This document shows positions 18,378-26,833 of a stretch of 64,000 nucleotides of DNA, one piece after another. Source of the stretch: Tectiglobus sp965223355 (GTDB taxonomy: Bacteria; Pseudomonadota; Alphaproteobacteria; Rhizobiales; Hyphomicrobiaceae). The notes under the pieces were generated by a model, which saw only the letters and a list, made by a program, of their open reading frames with translations, searched no databases and was not told the DNA's origin. The stretch covers positions 62,001 through 126,000 of the forward strand of contig CBDCWE010000003.1 in assembly GCA_965223355.1 (NCBI GenBank), given 5' to 3'. Both the position numbers and the translations under genes were made by a program. The stretch's first letter is position 1. Each line of letters opens with the position of its first letter.

Positions 18378-18417
18378 GCGGCGCCAATCCTCAATGGCGC
18401 CTGATACTCAACAGGCC
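18378..18417 (+). mobile_element. Remnant of the right end of the IS5-family element
   Basis: Bases 18401-18417 are identical to the 17-bp right inverted repeat of the two intact IS copies, and about 23 bases before it match the end of their transposase gene with a few changes (GCGGCG.CAATC.TCAATGGCGCC). CTAG follows directly, as at both intact copies. The rest of the element is gone. Confidence 0.8.
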
Positions 18418-18531
18418 CTAGTGGTCAGGACACGTCCGGGGTCCAGGGGAGCTATCCCCTGGTCGGGGTGTTTGAGGGGCTGAAAGCCCCTCAAGGATCG
18501 CCGCAACGCGGCGATTTGATCAGACCACTAG
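18418..18531 (-). repeat. Family B triple-hairpin element bounded by CTAGTGGTC (B1)
   Basis: Three stems: CCAGGGGA/TCCCCTGG, GAGGGGC/GCCCCTC and CGCCGC/GCGGCG. Relative to the other copies it is inverted. It is framed by CTAGTGGTC at 18418 and its reverse complement GACCACTAG at 18523-18531, so this copy has its own terminal inverted repeats. Confidence 0.8.
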
Positions 18532-18591
18532 ATCATCTTTGTGCCTTTATTCGGGATCGTTCCGATTCCGAATAAAGGCAGGTTGCTCTAG
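18528..18591 (+). repeat. Family A element, hybrid copy (A3)
   Basis: Starts like the outer end of half A (CTAGATCATCTTTGTG) and passes directly into half B (CCTTTATTCGGG to GGTTGCTCTAG). It looks like a deletion between the halves at the shared TGC-CTTTA bases. Its final CTAG gives the TAG stop of the small gene at 18588. Confidence 0.8.
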
Positions 18592-18785
18592 CGTCTGGCG
18601 GCGGCCGACGCCTCTGCGGAAGCGGTCGGCGGCTGGGCATCGATCGAGGCGTGCAGCAGCCAGGCGGACGTAGCAACTCCTATTGTCAGTGCCAGTAGAC
18701 CAACCGCGGCACGCCGCCACAGTGAAGCTGGCTTCAGCGACCTCGGCAGCGGTTTCGGCTTGTCAAAAGACACGGTTTGCGACAT
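18588..18785 (-). CDS. Small single-pass membrane protein, unknown
   Basis: 65 residues with a basic, Pro-rich N-terminus (KPKPLPRSLKPASLWRR), one membrane helix (about 28-46, AVGLLALTIGVATSAWLL) and an Ala-rich tail. AAAGGGA lies ten bases before the ATG, which supports real translation. Its TAG stop is made by the CTAG end of the family A repeat, so the last residues may differ from the ancestral protein. No family is recognised; a membrane-anchored peptide is all that can be said. Confidence 0.6.
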   Translation of the reverse strand: MSQTVSFDKPKPLPRSLKPASLWRRAAVGLLALTIGVATSAWLLHASIDAQPPTASAEASAAARR

Positions 18786-19172
18786 TCGGATATTCCCTTT
18801 AATTTCGCTTTATTCAATCATTTTTGGCCGGATTGATGCAGCCTCTTTTCCTGTGCTGTTGCGCCGACTGGGTCAAGCACTCCGGCGTCTCGAAACAAAC
18901 TAACAATTGTGGCGTGGCGGTGATGCCGCTGTCTGCCGTCAGGGCATAACAATTGGCGCCAGCGCGGCGGCCGGCTTGCGATGTTGCCCGATGACCTCAA
19001 CCAACACATTCGATGAAAGAATCATGCCAACAATTGGTTAATTTGTTGCCGGCACTTGTACTCACTTGAGTGTCATTGTTGATTCGAACCGTTGCCGTGC
19101 CAATGCTGCTATGGCTGTCGGGCAATGACCTCGACCACGAGGTCTCATCCCAGGCTGGAAGGAACGACACGC
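18786..19172. other. Divergent intergenic region
   Basis: 387 bases between the small membrane-protein gene and the LLM-type oxidoreductase gene, read apart. No gene found. ACTCA-CT-TGAGT near 19060-19071 is a short dyad that could be an operator; there is no further support for it. Confidence 0.4.
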
Positions 19173-20108
19173 ATGAGTATTGCGATCGGAATTGGCCTTG
19201 CTGACTTCCCGTTCGAGCAGGCCGGCGGTTTCTGGCGGTGGGTTGATATCTGCGAAAACAGTACAATTGACTCGATCTGGCAGACAGATCGTTTGATCAG
19301 CCCGGTTCCAATGCTCGAAAGTTTGACGGCGCTGGCAGCGATCGCCGGTCGCACCAGTCGTCTTAAGTTTGGCATGAACGTGCTGTCGCTGGCGTTTCGC
19401 GATCCGGTCGTCGTCGCCAAGCAATGCGCGACGATCGACTATCTGTCGGACGGGCGCATGCTGCCGGCGTTCGGCATTGGCAATCCGCTGGGGCCGGAAT
19501 GGACGGCCATGCATTTCGACACCACCGGGCGGGGACGTCGCACCGACGAGGCGCTGGACGTGATCGGCCGGCTGTGGCGCGATCAAACGGTTGACTATGA
19601 CGGGCGCTATTTTCGCCTCAGCGGCGCGCGCATCGAACCGCGGCCGGTGCAACGCCAAATCCCGATGTGGATTGGCGGCCATTCACAAGCGGCGATCCGG
19701 CGAACCGCGCGCTACGGTACCGGTTGGCAGGCCGGCCTGTTGACGCCCGACGAGATTGAACCCGTGATCGGTGCGATCCGGCAGGCGGTCATCGCGCATG
19801 GTCGCCAAATCGACGATGATCATTATGGCGCGGCGTTCCCGTTTTACTTCGGCGATAGCAATGATCCAGCACCGGCAATGGCTTTGCAGCGCCATCACGA
19901 GCGCTTCGGGACCGACGGTCGTGACTACGTGTGCATTGGCACCGCGGACAAGATATTTGCGCGGATTACGGCGTATATTGAGGCGGGGGCTTCGAAGTTC
20001 ATTTTGCGGCCCATCGGCCTCGGCGAGTCAGAAATTCTCGAACAAACCCGCCTGCTGATCGGCGAGATTATGCCGCGCGTGGCGGCCGCCTGGCCAAGGC
20101 CGGTATAA
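19173..20108 (+). CDS. LLM-class flavin-dependent oxidoreductase
   Basis: A 311-residue TIM-barrel protein of the luciferase-like/F420-dependent superfamily, which oxidises or monooxygenates small molecules with reduced flavin. Marks are the N-terminal strand IAIGIGLADF, SIWQTDRLISPVPMLESL, the LKFGMNVLSLAFRDPVVVA segment, YLSDGRMLPAFGIGNP and the C-terminal ILRPIGLG. GGAAGGAA lies before the ATG at 19173. A VOC-type gene, now broken, starts 34 bases after the stop and was probably in the same operon. The substrate is not known. Confidence 0.9.
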   Translation: MSIAIGIGLADFPFEQAGGFWRWVDICENSTIDSIWQTDRLISPVPMLESLTALAAIAGRTSRLKFGMNVLSLAFRDPVVVAKQCATIDYLSDGRMLPAFGIGNPLGPEWTAMHFDTTGRGRRTDEALDVIGRLWRDQTVDYDGRYFRLSGARIEPRPVQRQIPMWIGGHSQAAIRRTARYGTGWQAGLLTPDEIEPVIGAIRQAVIAHGRQIDDDHYGAAFPFYFGDSNDPAPAMALQRHHERFGTDGRDYVCIGTADKIFARITAYIEAGASKFILRPIGLGESEILEQTRLLIGEIMPRVAAAWPRPV

Positions 20109-20142
20109 GCCGGGACAGACAAGCGATCGAGAGACAGCACCA

Positions 20143-20376
20143 ATGCCGTTACTGCACTTGCAGCATTTTCTGATCCAGACCACGGATCTTGCCGGTACCG
20201 CCAAGTGGTACGTCGACGTGCTCGGCCTTCGCGAAGGCCCACATCCCGACTTCAAGTTTCCGGTCGTGTGGCTCTATCTAGATCATCGTGCTTTAAGTTG
20301 GAACCGCTATTGCGGTTCCAACTTAAAGCACAAAGATCTGGTATTACTTTCCGGATGGATTGCGGGCCGGGCGTGA
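20143..20376 (+). pseudogene. VOC-family (glyoxalase-like) protein, 3' part lost at a family A repeat
   Basis: The first 46 or so codons give a normal VOC N-terminus: LQHFLIQTTDLAGTAKWYVD, then VLGLREGPHPDFKFP and VVWLYL. A full protein would go on with about 80-100 more residues including metal ligands. Here the frame enters family A copy A4 at 20278 and then non-homologous sequence to a stop at 20374-20376. The missing half is not found beyond the repeat, where the convergent TRIC-like gene begins, so sequence was lost as well as inserted. The remnant cannot form the metal site. It follows the LLM-type gene by 34 bases. Confidence 0.8.
20278..20339 (+). repeat. Family A element, half A only (A4)
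   Basis: CTAGATCATC, then arms GTGCTTTAAGTTGGAACCG and its exact reverse complement around CTATTG, ending CAAAGATCT. One of the cleanest hairpins in the window. It forms the junction between the broken VOC gene and the convergent TRIC-like gene, whose stop is five bases further on. Confidence 0.9.
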
Positions 20377-21000
20377 GCGATATCGCGGCATCGACAACCC
20401 CCGGAAAAGTGCGATCGAACGCAACACCAAACCGGCGCCGAAGCCGCTGATCAGTGCGATATCGCGGGGCACGCCCGCGGCCAACGATAAAACGAACACG
20501 GCCGCGGCAAGCACGGCTGCCAGAACATAGACCTCACGGCTCAAGATGACCGGCGTCTCAGCGCAGAGGACGTCGCGAATGATGCCGCCGAACGTCGCCG
20601 TTACCGTGCCCATCGTGATGGCAACGACAATACCGGCGTCCATCGCCAGCGCCTTTTCAGCGCCGATAACCGCAAACAGTGCCAAGCCAATGCCGTCCAA
20701 CCACAACAGCAGGCGTAACCGGGACGCCGGGATGTGGGCTGTGAAAAACAGCACGCAGGCAACGACGACGCACACCACCAGATAGGCGGGATTGAGGACC
20801 CAAAACACGGGCAACGATCCGAGCAGGATGTCGCGCAACGTGCCGCCGCCAATTCCGGTCACTGTGGCAAGCAGCGCAAACCCGACGATGTCCATCTGCT
20901 TGCGCGATGCCGCGAGCGCACCGGTGGTTGCAAACACGACAATGCCGAGCCAGTCGAGAACGCTGGCGATATTATCAAGTGAGACGCCGTAGATCGTCAT
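20344..21000 (-). CDS. Trimeric intracellular cation (TRIC/UPF0126) channel-like protein
   Basis: A 218-residue protein with seven likely membrane helices and two internally similar Gly-rich motifs, GIGGGTLRDILLG and TFGGIIRDVLC, the signature of the UPF0126/TRIC family of homotrimeric cation channels (YadS/YicG type). ATG at 21000 is the likely start (MTIYGVSLDN); the frame is open further upstream to 21069. The Arg/Pro-rich C-terminus (RYRSRPARNPSGK) runs up to the family A repeat at 20339 and may have been changed by it. Confidence 0.9.
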   Translation of the reverse strand: MTIYGVSLDNIASVLDWLGIVVFATTGALAASRKQMDIVGFALLATVTGIGGGTLRDILLGSLPVFWVLNPAYLVVCVVVACVLFFTAHIPASRLRLLLWLDGIGLALFAVIGAEKALAMDAGIVVAITMGTVTATFGGIIRDVLCAETPVILSREVYVLAAVLAAAVFVLSLAAGVPRDIALISGFGAGLVLRSIALFRGLSMPRYRSRPARNPSGK

Positions 21001-21019
21001 GGTCTGGTAGGCCGATCGC

Positions 21020-22186
21020 TCAATAGGCCGCCCGATAAATCGCCAACGCGTCGGCCTCGGTGACATCACGCGGATTGTTGACCAACAACCGGGTCTGCTT
21101 CATGGCATCGCGCGCCATCCCGGCAAGGTCGGCCTCACCAATACCAACCTCGCGCAGGCCAGCCTCCAATCCCAATCGCACGTTGAGCGCCGCCAGCTCT
21201 TCTGCAAAGCGCGCGGCGGTCTCCTGCACGCCATTGCCGCTTGCCAGATGCGGGAACACGTGGGCGGCGAGCTCCGCATAAAGTCGGGCTGCTGCCGGCG
21301 CGTTGAAGCGCAGCACGTGCGGCAGCACCAGCGCGTTGGACAGACCGTGGGGGACGTGGAAGCGGCCGCCAATCGGGTAGGCCAGCGCATGGACGGCGGC
21401 AACCGGCGAATTGGCAAACGCCTGCCCGGCAAGCATCGCACCCAACAGCATCGCGGCACGGGCCTGGCGGTCGCCACCGTTGTCGACGGCACGTTCGATG
21501 TTGGCACCGAGCAAGCACAACGCTTCGACGGCCAACGCGCGGGACACCGGATTGTTATTGGCCGACTTCGATGTGTAGGCCTCGATTGCGTGCACCATCG
21601 CATCGACACCGGTGGCGGCCGTCACGTGGGCCGGCAGAGCCACGGTCAATTCAGGGTCGAGCAGGGCCAGATCCGGCAAGATCACCGGCGAGACCACGCC
21701 GCGCTTTTCATCGTCCTCAACCGTGATGATTGAAATCGGCGTGACCTCGGAACCGGTACCGGCGGTGGTCGGCACCAGCGCCAGAGGCAGACGCGGGCCG
21801 GTGGCATTGCCAATCCCCCACGCCGCTTCAAGGTCCTCATTGCTGCCGGCCAGCAGCGCTGCCAGCTTGGCCACATCCATCGAAGAGCCGCCGCCGATGG
21901 CAAGAATGCCGGTCGCGCCGATCGCCCGCGCCCTGTCGCCCGCGGCGATGACGAGGTCACGCGCGGGATCGGCCACCACATCACAATATGTGGTCACAGT
22001 TGCACCGGCTGCCTCAAGATCGCCAATCGCGGGCGCGATCAGGCCCGCTTCGATCAAGCCGCGGTCGGTGACCAGCATGATCTGCTTGCCGAGAAAGGCG
22101 GTGTGTTCCGCGATCGCGGCGGCGGCACCGGCTGCGAACACGATCTTGGGTGTCGTGGCAAATGTGAAAGGCGTGATCGGGTCCAT
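21020..22186 (-). CDS. Iron-containing alcohol dehydrogenase
   Basis: A type III (Fe-dependent) dehydrogenase of 388 residues that interconverts alcohols or related hydroxy compounds and carbonyls with NAD(P). Family marks: the opening PKIVFAAGA, the nucleotide-binding GGGSSMDVAKL, PTTAGTGSEVTP, and the metal site made by D and H in GVDAMVHAIEAY and the two His of HALAYPIGGRFHVPHGLSNA. Start at ATG 22186 (MDPITPF) is chosen over the ATG at 22222 because of the GGAAC site and family length. Its stop lies 20 bases from the TRIC-like start, same strand. The substrate is not predicted. Confidence 0.9.
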   Translation of the reverse strand: MDPITPFTFATTPKIVFAAGAAAAIAEHTAFLGKQIMLVTDRGLIEAGLIAPAIGDLEAAGATVTTYCDVVADPARDLVIAAGDRARAIGATGILAIGGGSSMDVAKLAALLAGSNEDLEAAWGIGNATGPRLPLALVPTTAGTGSEVTPISIITVEDDEKRGVVSPVILPDLALLDPELTVALPAHVTAATGVDAMVHAIEAYTSKSANNNPVSRALAVEALCLLGANIERAVDNGGDRQARAAMLLGAMLAGQAFANSPVAAVHALAYPIGGRFHVPHGLSNALVLPHVLRFNAPAAARLYAELAAHVFPHLASGNGVQETAARFAEELAALNVRLGLEAGLREVGIGEADLAGMARDAMKQTRLLVNNPRDVTEADALAIYRAAY

Positions 22187-22248
22187 AACTTCGGTTCCGG
22201 TTTGCTCGGCAGGATTGGGCATTGTTGGCAGCGCGCAACATAGCCGGC

Positions 22249-22677
22249 TTAGCTGCGCGGCCACAGGATCATCTGCGAACAGCGAAAGTGGGCCATCGTC
22301 TTGCCGGTTGCAGCCGACGTCACGACCGCATCCCAAACCTGGGTGGAGCGGCCCTGATGCAGCGGCCGTGCCAAACAATCGACCCGGCCCTTAAGAGCGG
22401 TGCCGAGGAAATTGGTTGAAAGATCGATGGTCGTGAAGCCACTGGCGCCCTGCGGCAGCGAGCTTACCGTGCCATAACCGCAGCAGGTGTCGGCCAACGT
22501 GACGATCGAGCCGGCATGCAGAAAGCCGTTCCAGGACAAGAGCGGTTGCTTGACCTCCAGGCTGGCGCGCACCGCTTGCGGTTCAACCTGGTGAAACGTC
22601 AAACCGAGATGGCCGGGCAGATAGGCCTGCCCGCGAGCGTTCCAGTCCTCAATGGATTGCGGTATGTCGAGCTTCAT
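22249..22677 (-). CDS. PaaI-type hotdog-fold thioesterase
   Basis: A 142-residue hotdog protein likely to hydrolyse acyl-CoA thioesters. It shows the PaaI pattern PGHLGLTFHQVEP, then WNGFLHAGSIVTLADTCCGY (helix with the HGG-like motif changed to HAG) and TIDLSTNFLGTALKG. ACGAGGCAAGG precedes the ATG at 22677. It sits between the ProX-like gene and the alcohol dehydrogenase gene, same strand, gaps under 150 bases. The acyl group is unknown. Confidence 0.88.
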   Translation of the reverse strand: MKLDIPQSIEDWNARGQAYLPGHLGLTFHQVEPQAVRASLEVKQPLLSWNGFLHAGSIVTLADTCCGYGTVSSLPQGASGFTTIDLSTNFLGTALKGRVDCLARPLHQGRSTQVWDAVVTSAATGKTMAHFRCSQMILWPRS

Positions 22678-22826
22678 CCTTGCCTCGTGAAATTGCAGCG
22701 CGTTCAACGGGTGGGCGGGGCAGACCGGTTGCCAGTGCCGCCCGGCTCGGCACCGAGGCCTGCGCCGCGATCGGCTCGATCTCAGCCGGCCTGCACGCCG
22801 GTCCGCAAACGGTATCTCGCGTCGAT

Positions 22827-23807
22827 CTACTGGGTCGGGCCGAGGGCGCCTTGAAGTTTTTCTGCCGCGGCTTCCGGCACCCATTGACGCCAGACGTCAC
22901 GATAGGTGATGAGAAAGAAGCGCGCAGCCTCATGCGGCTCGGCCTTCTTGTCCTGCATCCAAGCCAATACCTTGCCCATTTGATTGTTGGTGAATGAGAC
23001 TTTGCGCATCAGTTCCGCAATTTGCGGCTCGCGCTCGACAAACGCCGTTGTTGCGATCGTCACCACCGTGCTGCCGGGATAGGCGGACTTGCCGGGCTTG
23101 GCGCAATCCTTCTTCTTGTTGCATTCGTGAGCCGCGGCATCGATCGGGCCGATATCGACCTTGACCATCGGATATTTGCCGATGACAGGGGTCGGCGCCC
23201 AATAGTAACCGAACCACGCCGTCTTGTTGGCAAATGCACTGGCAATCGACGCGGCGAGGGCTTGACCGGACTTGTGGTTGACGGATCGGATCCCCTTTGC
23301 CGCCAGCCCATGGGCGCGCACCAGATTGTCGTTGATGACCCGACAGCCCCAGCCCTCGGGGCAATTGTGAAACCTGCCGCCGACCCATTTCGGATTGTCC
23401 ACGATGCCGGCAATTGTTCGCAGCTCGGGGTGCTGGTCGGCGAGATGCTTCGGGATCCACCAACCTTCGACGCCACCATCAGACAGCACCTTGGCGAGAG
23501 TTACGATTTTGCCGCCGTCCTCCAACTCCCGATAGCCGGGCGCGGAATTCACCCAAAGTTCCGTCACGATGTCGGGTTTGCCGCCGTCGCGAACTAACGG
23601 CAGCACTTTCGTCGTGGTGGTCGCGACCGTGATCACCTTGCACCCGTAGGCCTTTTCCATGATCAACGACGAAACCGCGGTGACAACGCGGGCAGAGACC
23701 CAATTCATCTCGGAAATCTCGACCTGACCGCAGTTGGCCGTCGCGGGCGGTGTCAATACCGCAAGCCCGCAAAGTAAACTCACGCAGCCACTCACTAATC
23801 TTTGCAT
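22827..23807 (-). CDS. ProX/OpuAC-like substrate-binding protein (glycine betaine type)
   Basis: A 326-residue periplasmic binding protein. From ATG 23807 (GAGGGAG upstream) it has a signal peptide (about 1-24, VSLLCGLAVLTPPATA), then the OpuAC fold with MNWVSARVVTAVSSLIMEK, the TELWVNSAPGYRELEDGG segment and Trp residues in GWWIPKHL and WFGYYWAPTP that could form an aromatic cage for a quaternary amine. Four or more Cys residues are spread through it. No ABC permease or ATPase gene is next to it, so it is an orphan binding protein here. Ligand specificity is inferred from the family only. Confidence 0.85.
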   Translation of the reverse strand: MQRLVSGCVSLLCGLAVLTPPATANCGQVEISEMNWVSARVVTAVSSLIMEKAYGCKVITVATTTTKVLPLVRDGGKPDIVTELWVNSAPGYRELEDGGKIVTLAKVLSDGGVEGWWIPKHLADQHPELRTIAGIVDNPKWVGGRFHNCPEGWGCRVINDNLVRAHGLAAKGIRSVNHKSGQALAASIASAFANKTAWFGYYWAPTPVIGKYPMVKVDIGPIDAAAHECNKKKDCAKPGKSAYPGSTVVTIATTAFVEREPQIAELMRKVSFTNNQMGKVLAWMQDKKAEPHEAARFFLITYRDVWRQWVPEAAAEKLQGALGPTQ

Positions 23808-24018
23808 GATCAGGCTCCCTCGGCTGAGATTGGCAACAGCGGCGACCGCATGGTGACAGCGGGCGATTTCAACCATCGCCATCGCAGCCGAGCATAGGAG
23901 CCCCGCTAGCCGCGCGCAAATCCGAATCCGGCATATCATTTAATCGATTACGCAAATTTGGTGCCGGAAACCGATCACGCGCCGGTGTTGTCGCAACCGC
24001 CAAGCGGACCGCTTGACC

Positions 24019-24636
24019 TCAATCATTGTCGATTGATCCGGCGCCGGCACCGCGGGCCCGTGACGCTTCGCTCGACGGCACATAGGTGCGGGCGGCGAAC
24101 TGTTCCAAAACGGACCAGTGGCGCGGGTCACAAAAGGGCCGCGGGCCACGGTGCATGGCGGTTTCGCCGGCGGCATCCGGGCCGGCGTGACGCACAACCA
24201 TCCCGGTGCCGTTTCGAAGGTCGACGGCTTGAAGATCTGTTGCATCGGCACCGAACACAAGGGCGGTGGCATCACCGGCCAGTTCGATCGTGATCCGATG
24301 ATCGCCGGCCGTGATCAGGCCCAGCCCGACCAAAACCTTCGGATGATCGACGCCGGCAAGGGTGATTTCGCAACCGGTTCCCTGCACAATCAGTTCATCA
24401 AGTATCGACGGACCATCGCACAATGCCCGCGTGATTTGCCGTTCGAGCGAATTATCGCGGCCGCCGGCCTGGTGCCGCGACAGTGCCGCGGCCATAATCG
24501 CAACGCCGTCCCACTGCGCCCGGCATAAGGCCACGGCGGCGCGCGCGACATCCTCGGCCACGCCGACGTCGAGGCCCGCACCGACGGCCGCCTTTTTGAG
24601 CATCAGCTCGACTTCGTTGAACGAACGGCGCATCAT
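24019..24636 (-). CDS. DUF3726-like protein
   Basis: About 205 residues. The opening RSFNEVELMLKKAAVGAGLDVGVAEDVARA resembles the DUF3726 family, which has no known activity. No signal peptide or membrane segment is seen; the last 25 residues are low-complexity. It starts at ATG 24636 with the TGA stop of the 562-residue gene overlapping it by one base (TGATG), so the two are translationally coupled and probably work together. The family call is from memory of the N-terminal pattern and needs a profile search. Confidence 0.6.
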   Translation of the reverse strand: MMRRSFNEVELMLKKAAVGAGLDVGVAEDVARAAVALCRAQWDGVAIMAAALSRHQAGGRDNSLERQITRALCDGPSILDELIVQGTGCEITLAGVDHPKVLVGLGLITAGDHRITIELAGDATALVFGADATDLQAVDLRNGTGMVVRHAGPDAAGETAMHRGPRPFCDPRHWSVLEQFAARTYVPSSEASRARGAGAGSIDND

Positions 24637-26324
24637 CAAGCCTCAAGAACCGGCATCCACCAATCATCGACGATGTCCCGATCGGCCAGTTCATCAAACA
24701 GGGGCGCGCCCTGAAACAAGGTGATGCGGGTCCAACGGTCGGACTTCGGATCAAACTTGACCGCACCGAAGAACGACAACTTGCAGCGCAGCATGTCAAT
24801 CGCGAGGCACGATCGGTCGGTCAGGTTGTCGCGAATTTCGGCATAGGGATGGGACTGGATGGCCTGGATGCGGCGCACGATGTAACGATGCTCGGGATGG
24901 CGTTTGAGAAACTGCGCGACGCTCTGAGCACTGCCCCGTGCCGCGACCCGTTGCAAGTCGGCACGAACGGCCTTGAAGCGTACCACGTTGTCGAGTGGCA
25001 ACGCCAGCTCTGCCCCGGGTTCGTGATAGCGATTGCCAAGGCGCGGTTCGAGCTTGTCCTCGGATACGTACCAGAACTGTTCGGTGGCGGCGGGTTTCGC
25101 CAGATCGACCCGCAGTGCCCAGTCGAATTGCACATCAAGGAGCTTGATCAGGCAGGCGACCTGCATCGTCGGATCGAGAACCGGCACCGTCGGGCTCGTC
25201 ATGGCGGCTGCCAGACCGTCGATGCACCTGCCGTTCGGCTCCAACACGAGCGCTACGACGAGTTCCTGACCCTCGCACGACAACTGCCGCGAAGCCTCGA
25301 CAAGGCGGCGCCAGGGATAGGGCTCTGACAACCACTCCGTCGAGGCCAGCCGGGCCAGTTCTGCAAGCTCACGTCGCAGGCGGACAATGCGCGCCATCTG
25401 GCGGGTATCATCGACGTTCCACTGGGCGACGTGACGGCGGGCCCGGGCCAGCAGTTGGCGCCCGCGCCTGATCGTTGCCGGCGATGCCCGCGCGATGGCA
25501 CAGACTTTGGCGAGCGCGGTTTCGCGCGCCACCATCCAATTGTTGATCAACAGGGGATGGCTGACCAGGAACGGCGCCATGCCCAGCCCGGTCGCATTGC
25601 CGATGCCGAGGTAGCGCTTGAAGTGCCGGCCCAGCGGCTGAAACCGGTTGGGGTTCTTGGCCCGTGCAATGTGCTCGACCAGGTCGATCGTAAAGCCGCG
25701 AATGAGCCAGACGGTTAACATTTCGGCCTGAAACGGCCCCTCCAGTCCCGGCCGATCAGCAATGACGTGGCGATCGGCAATGCCAAACTTGCCATTTCCG
25801 TAAACCGCGGTCGTGCGCATCAAATAGCCGATTGACAACACCGCATCGTGATCCGGTTGAACGCCGTTGCTCAGTGCATCGATGACGTGTGCAAACAAGC
25901 GTACGGACTTGTTGGCACGGCTGAGGATCAAGTCGGTTTGCTCGAAGCGGCCGGCTTCCTGTTTCGGCACATTGATCGCGAGGCGATCGAGGTCTTGCGC
26001 GGTCGCGATGCCATCGTAGAGGACATAGCTCGTATCCCAGGCTTGAGCGATCACCCGGTCGGTGCGGTCGTGATCTGCAAGCGGCGTCGCAAACGCCACC
26101 AGGCTGTAGGTGTTGCCACCCAGCTCAAGGGCATAGACGGCGCGACCGAAGCCCGCATCATCAATCTCCCAGAGCACGCGGCGGACGTCGGCCTGCTCTT
26201 CACCAAGGCGGCGGATGAGGGTGCGCATGAAGCTCAATCGCGTGGCAAAGAATGCGCCCATGCGCTCAAGGCGCATGACATCGTCGGGCGGGCGCAAGGT
26301 GAGCTGTTCCGAAATGGCGACCAA
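24636..26324 (-). CDS. Conserved protein of unknown function, partner of the DUF3726-like gene
   Basis: About 562 residues, soluble, with no signal peptide or membrane helix. I do not recognise a named domain. Visible features: N-terminal RMGAFFATRLSFMRTLIRRL, a charged segment ADVRRVLWEIDDAGFGRAVY, a central ARAKNPNRFQPLGRHFKRYL and GIGNATGLGMAPFL, and a WW-containing end (DDWWMPVLEA). The possible TTG start is at 26324; ATG 26276 (MRLERMGAFF) is an alternative. The stop overlaps the next start (TGATG). Coupling to the DUF3726-like gene, with a ProX-like binding protein downstream, hints at a shared small-molecule pathway; the function is unknown. Confidence 0.75.
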   Translation of the reverse strand: MVAISEQLTLRPPDDVMRLERMGAFFATRLSFMRTLIRRLGEEQADVRRVLWEIDDAGFGRAVYALELGGNTYSLVAFATPLADHDRTDRVIAQAWDTSYVLYDGIATAQDLDRLAINVPKQEAGRFEQTDLILSRANKSVRLFAHVIDALSNGVQPDHDAVLSIGYLMRTTAVYGNGKFGIADRHVIADRPGLEGPFQAEMLTVWLIRGFTIDLVEHIARAKNPNRFQPLGRHFKRYLGIGNATGLGMAPFLVSHPLLINNWMVARETALAKVCAIARASPATIRRGRQLLARARRHVAQWNVDDTRQMARIVRLRRELAELARLASTEWLSEPYPWRRLVEASRQLSCEGQELVVALVLEPNGRCIDGLAAAMTSPTVPVLDPTMQVACLIKLLDVQFDWALRVDLAKPAATEQFWYVSEDKLEPRLGNRYHEPGAELALPLDNVVRFKAVRADLQRVAARGSAQSVAQFLKRHPEHRYIVRRIQAIQSHPYAEIRDNLTDRSCLAIDMLRCKLSFFGAVKFDPKSDRWTRITLFQGAPLFDELADRDIVDDWWMPVLEA

Positions 26325-26833
26325 CGCCTCCCATTGCTGTGGTTTTCACCGTCGGCGGCAGCGCCCTGTCAGTTGTCGCTCCGGGGCACGAGCGTGCGGC
26401 CTGCGCCTGCGACGGTGATGACGTCCGCGCCGCTTCGCGTCGCGACCGCGGTGCGCTTGCGCCGGCCGACGCCGCACATGCAGTGACCACCTCACGATAG
26501 CGCGATCCGACGTCCGCGCAAGCCGGCCGAGGCCGCGTTGATCAGCCGCTGGCATAGCCAATTCTGCCCGGCCCTCGCGATCAAAGTCAAATGCGACGGC
26601 CGGTTTCAGTTCGCCCGAACCATTGCAGTCGGTTGATGCGGGTGCGGCCGTCGTGCAGCCTTCGGTGCCACAATACCAGCCCCTGGCCGCTTTGCGCCGA
26701 TCCATGAGGGACTGTCGGCCCCTCAAACACCGCGACCAGGGGATGGGTCCCCCGGCCCCGGTCGCTCTGACTTGATCAGAGGCTCGGTCGTTCTGAAAGG
26801 CGATTGAGCTTTGCTATGAAAGGTGCTCGCCGT
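26325..26833. other. Long gap with a worn family B copy
   Basis: 509 bases between the 562-residue gene and the peroxiredoxin gene stop. A minus-strand frame (26346-26726) is open but Arg-rich, with no family features, and looks like a by-product of high GC. Bases 26699-26762 hold a degraded family B element. Confidence 0.5.
26699..26762 (+). repeat. Family B element, degraded copy (B2)
   Basis: GGCCCCTCAAACACCGCGACCAG and the CCAGGGGATGGG/TCCCCCGG stem are kept; the CGCCGC stem is missing. Confidence 0.65.

Noticed and set aside
26346..26726. Open minus-strand frame of 126 codons upstream of the 562-residue gene
   Set aside because: Arg-rich, no family features, overlaps a family B remnant, and has no clear ribosome site; likely a GC-bias frame.
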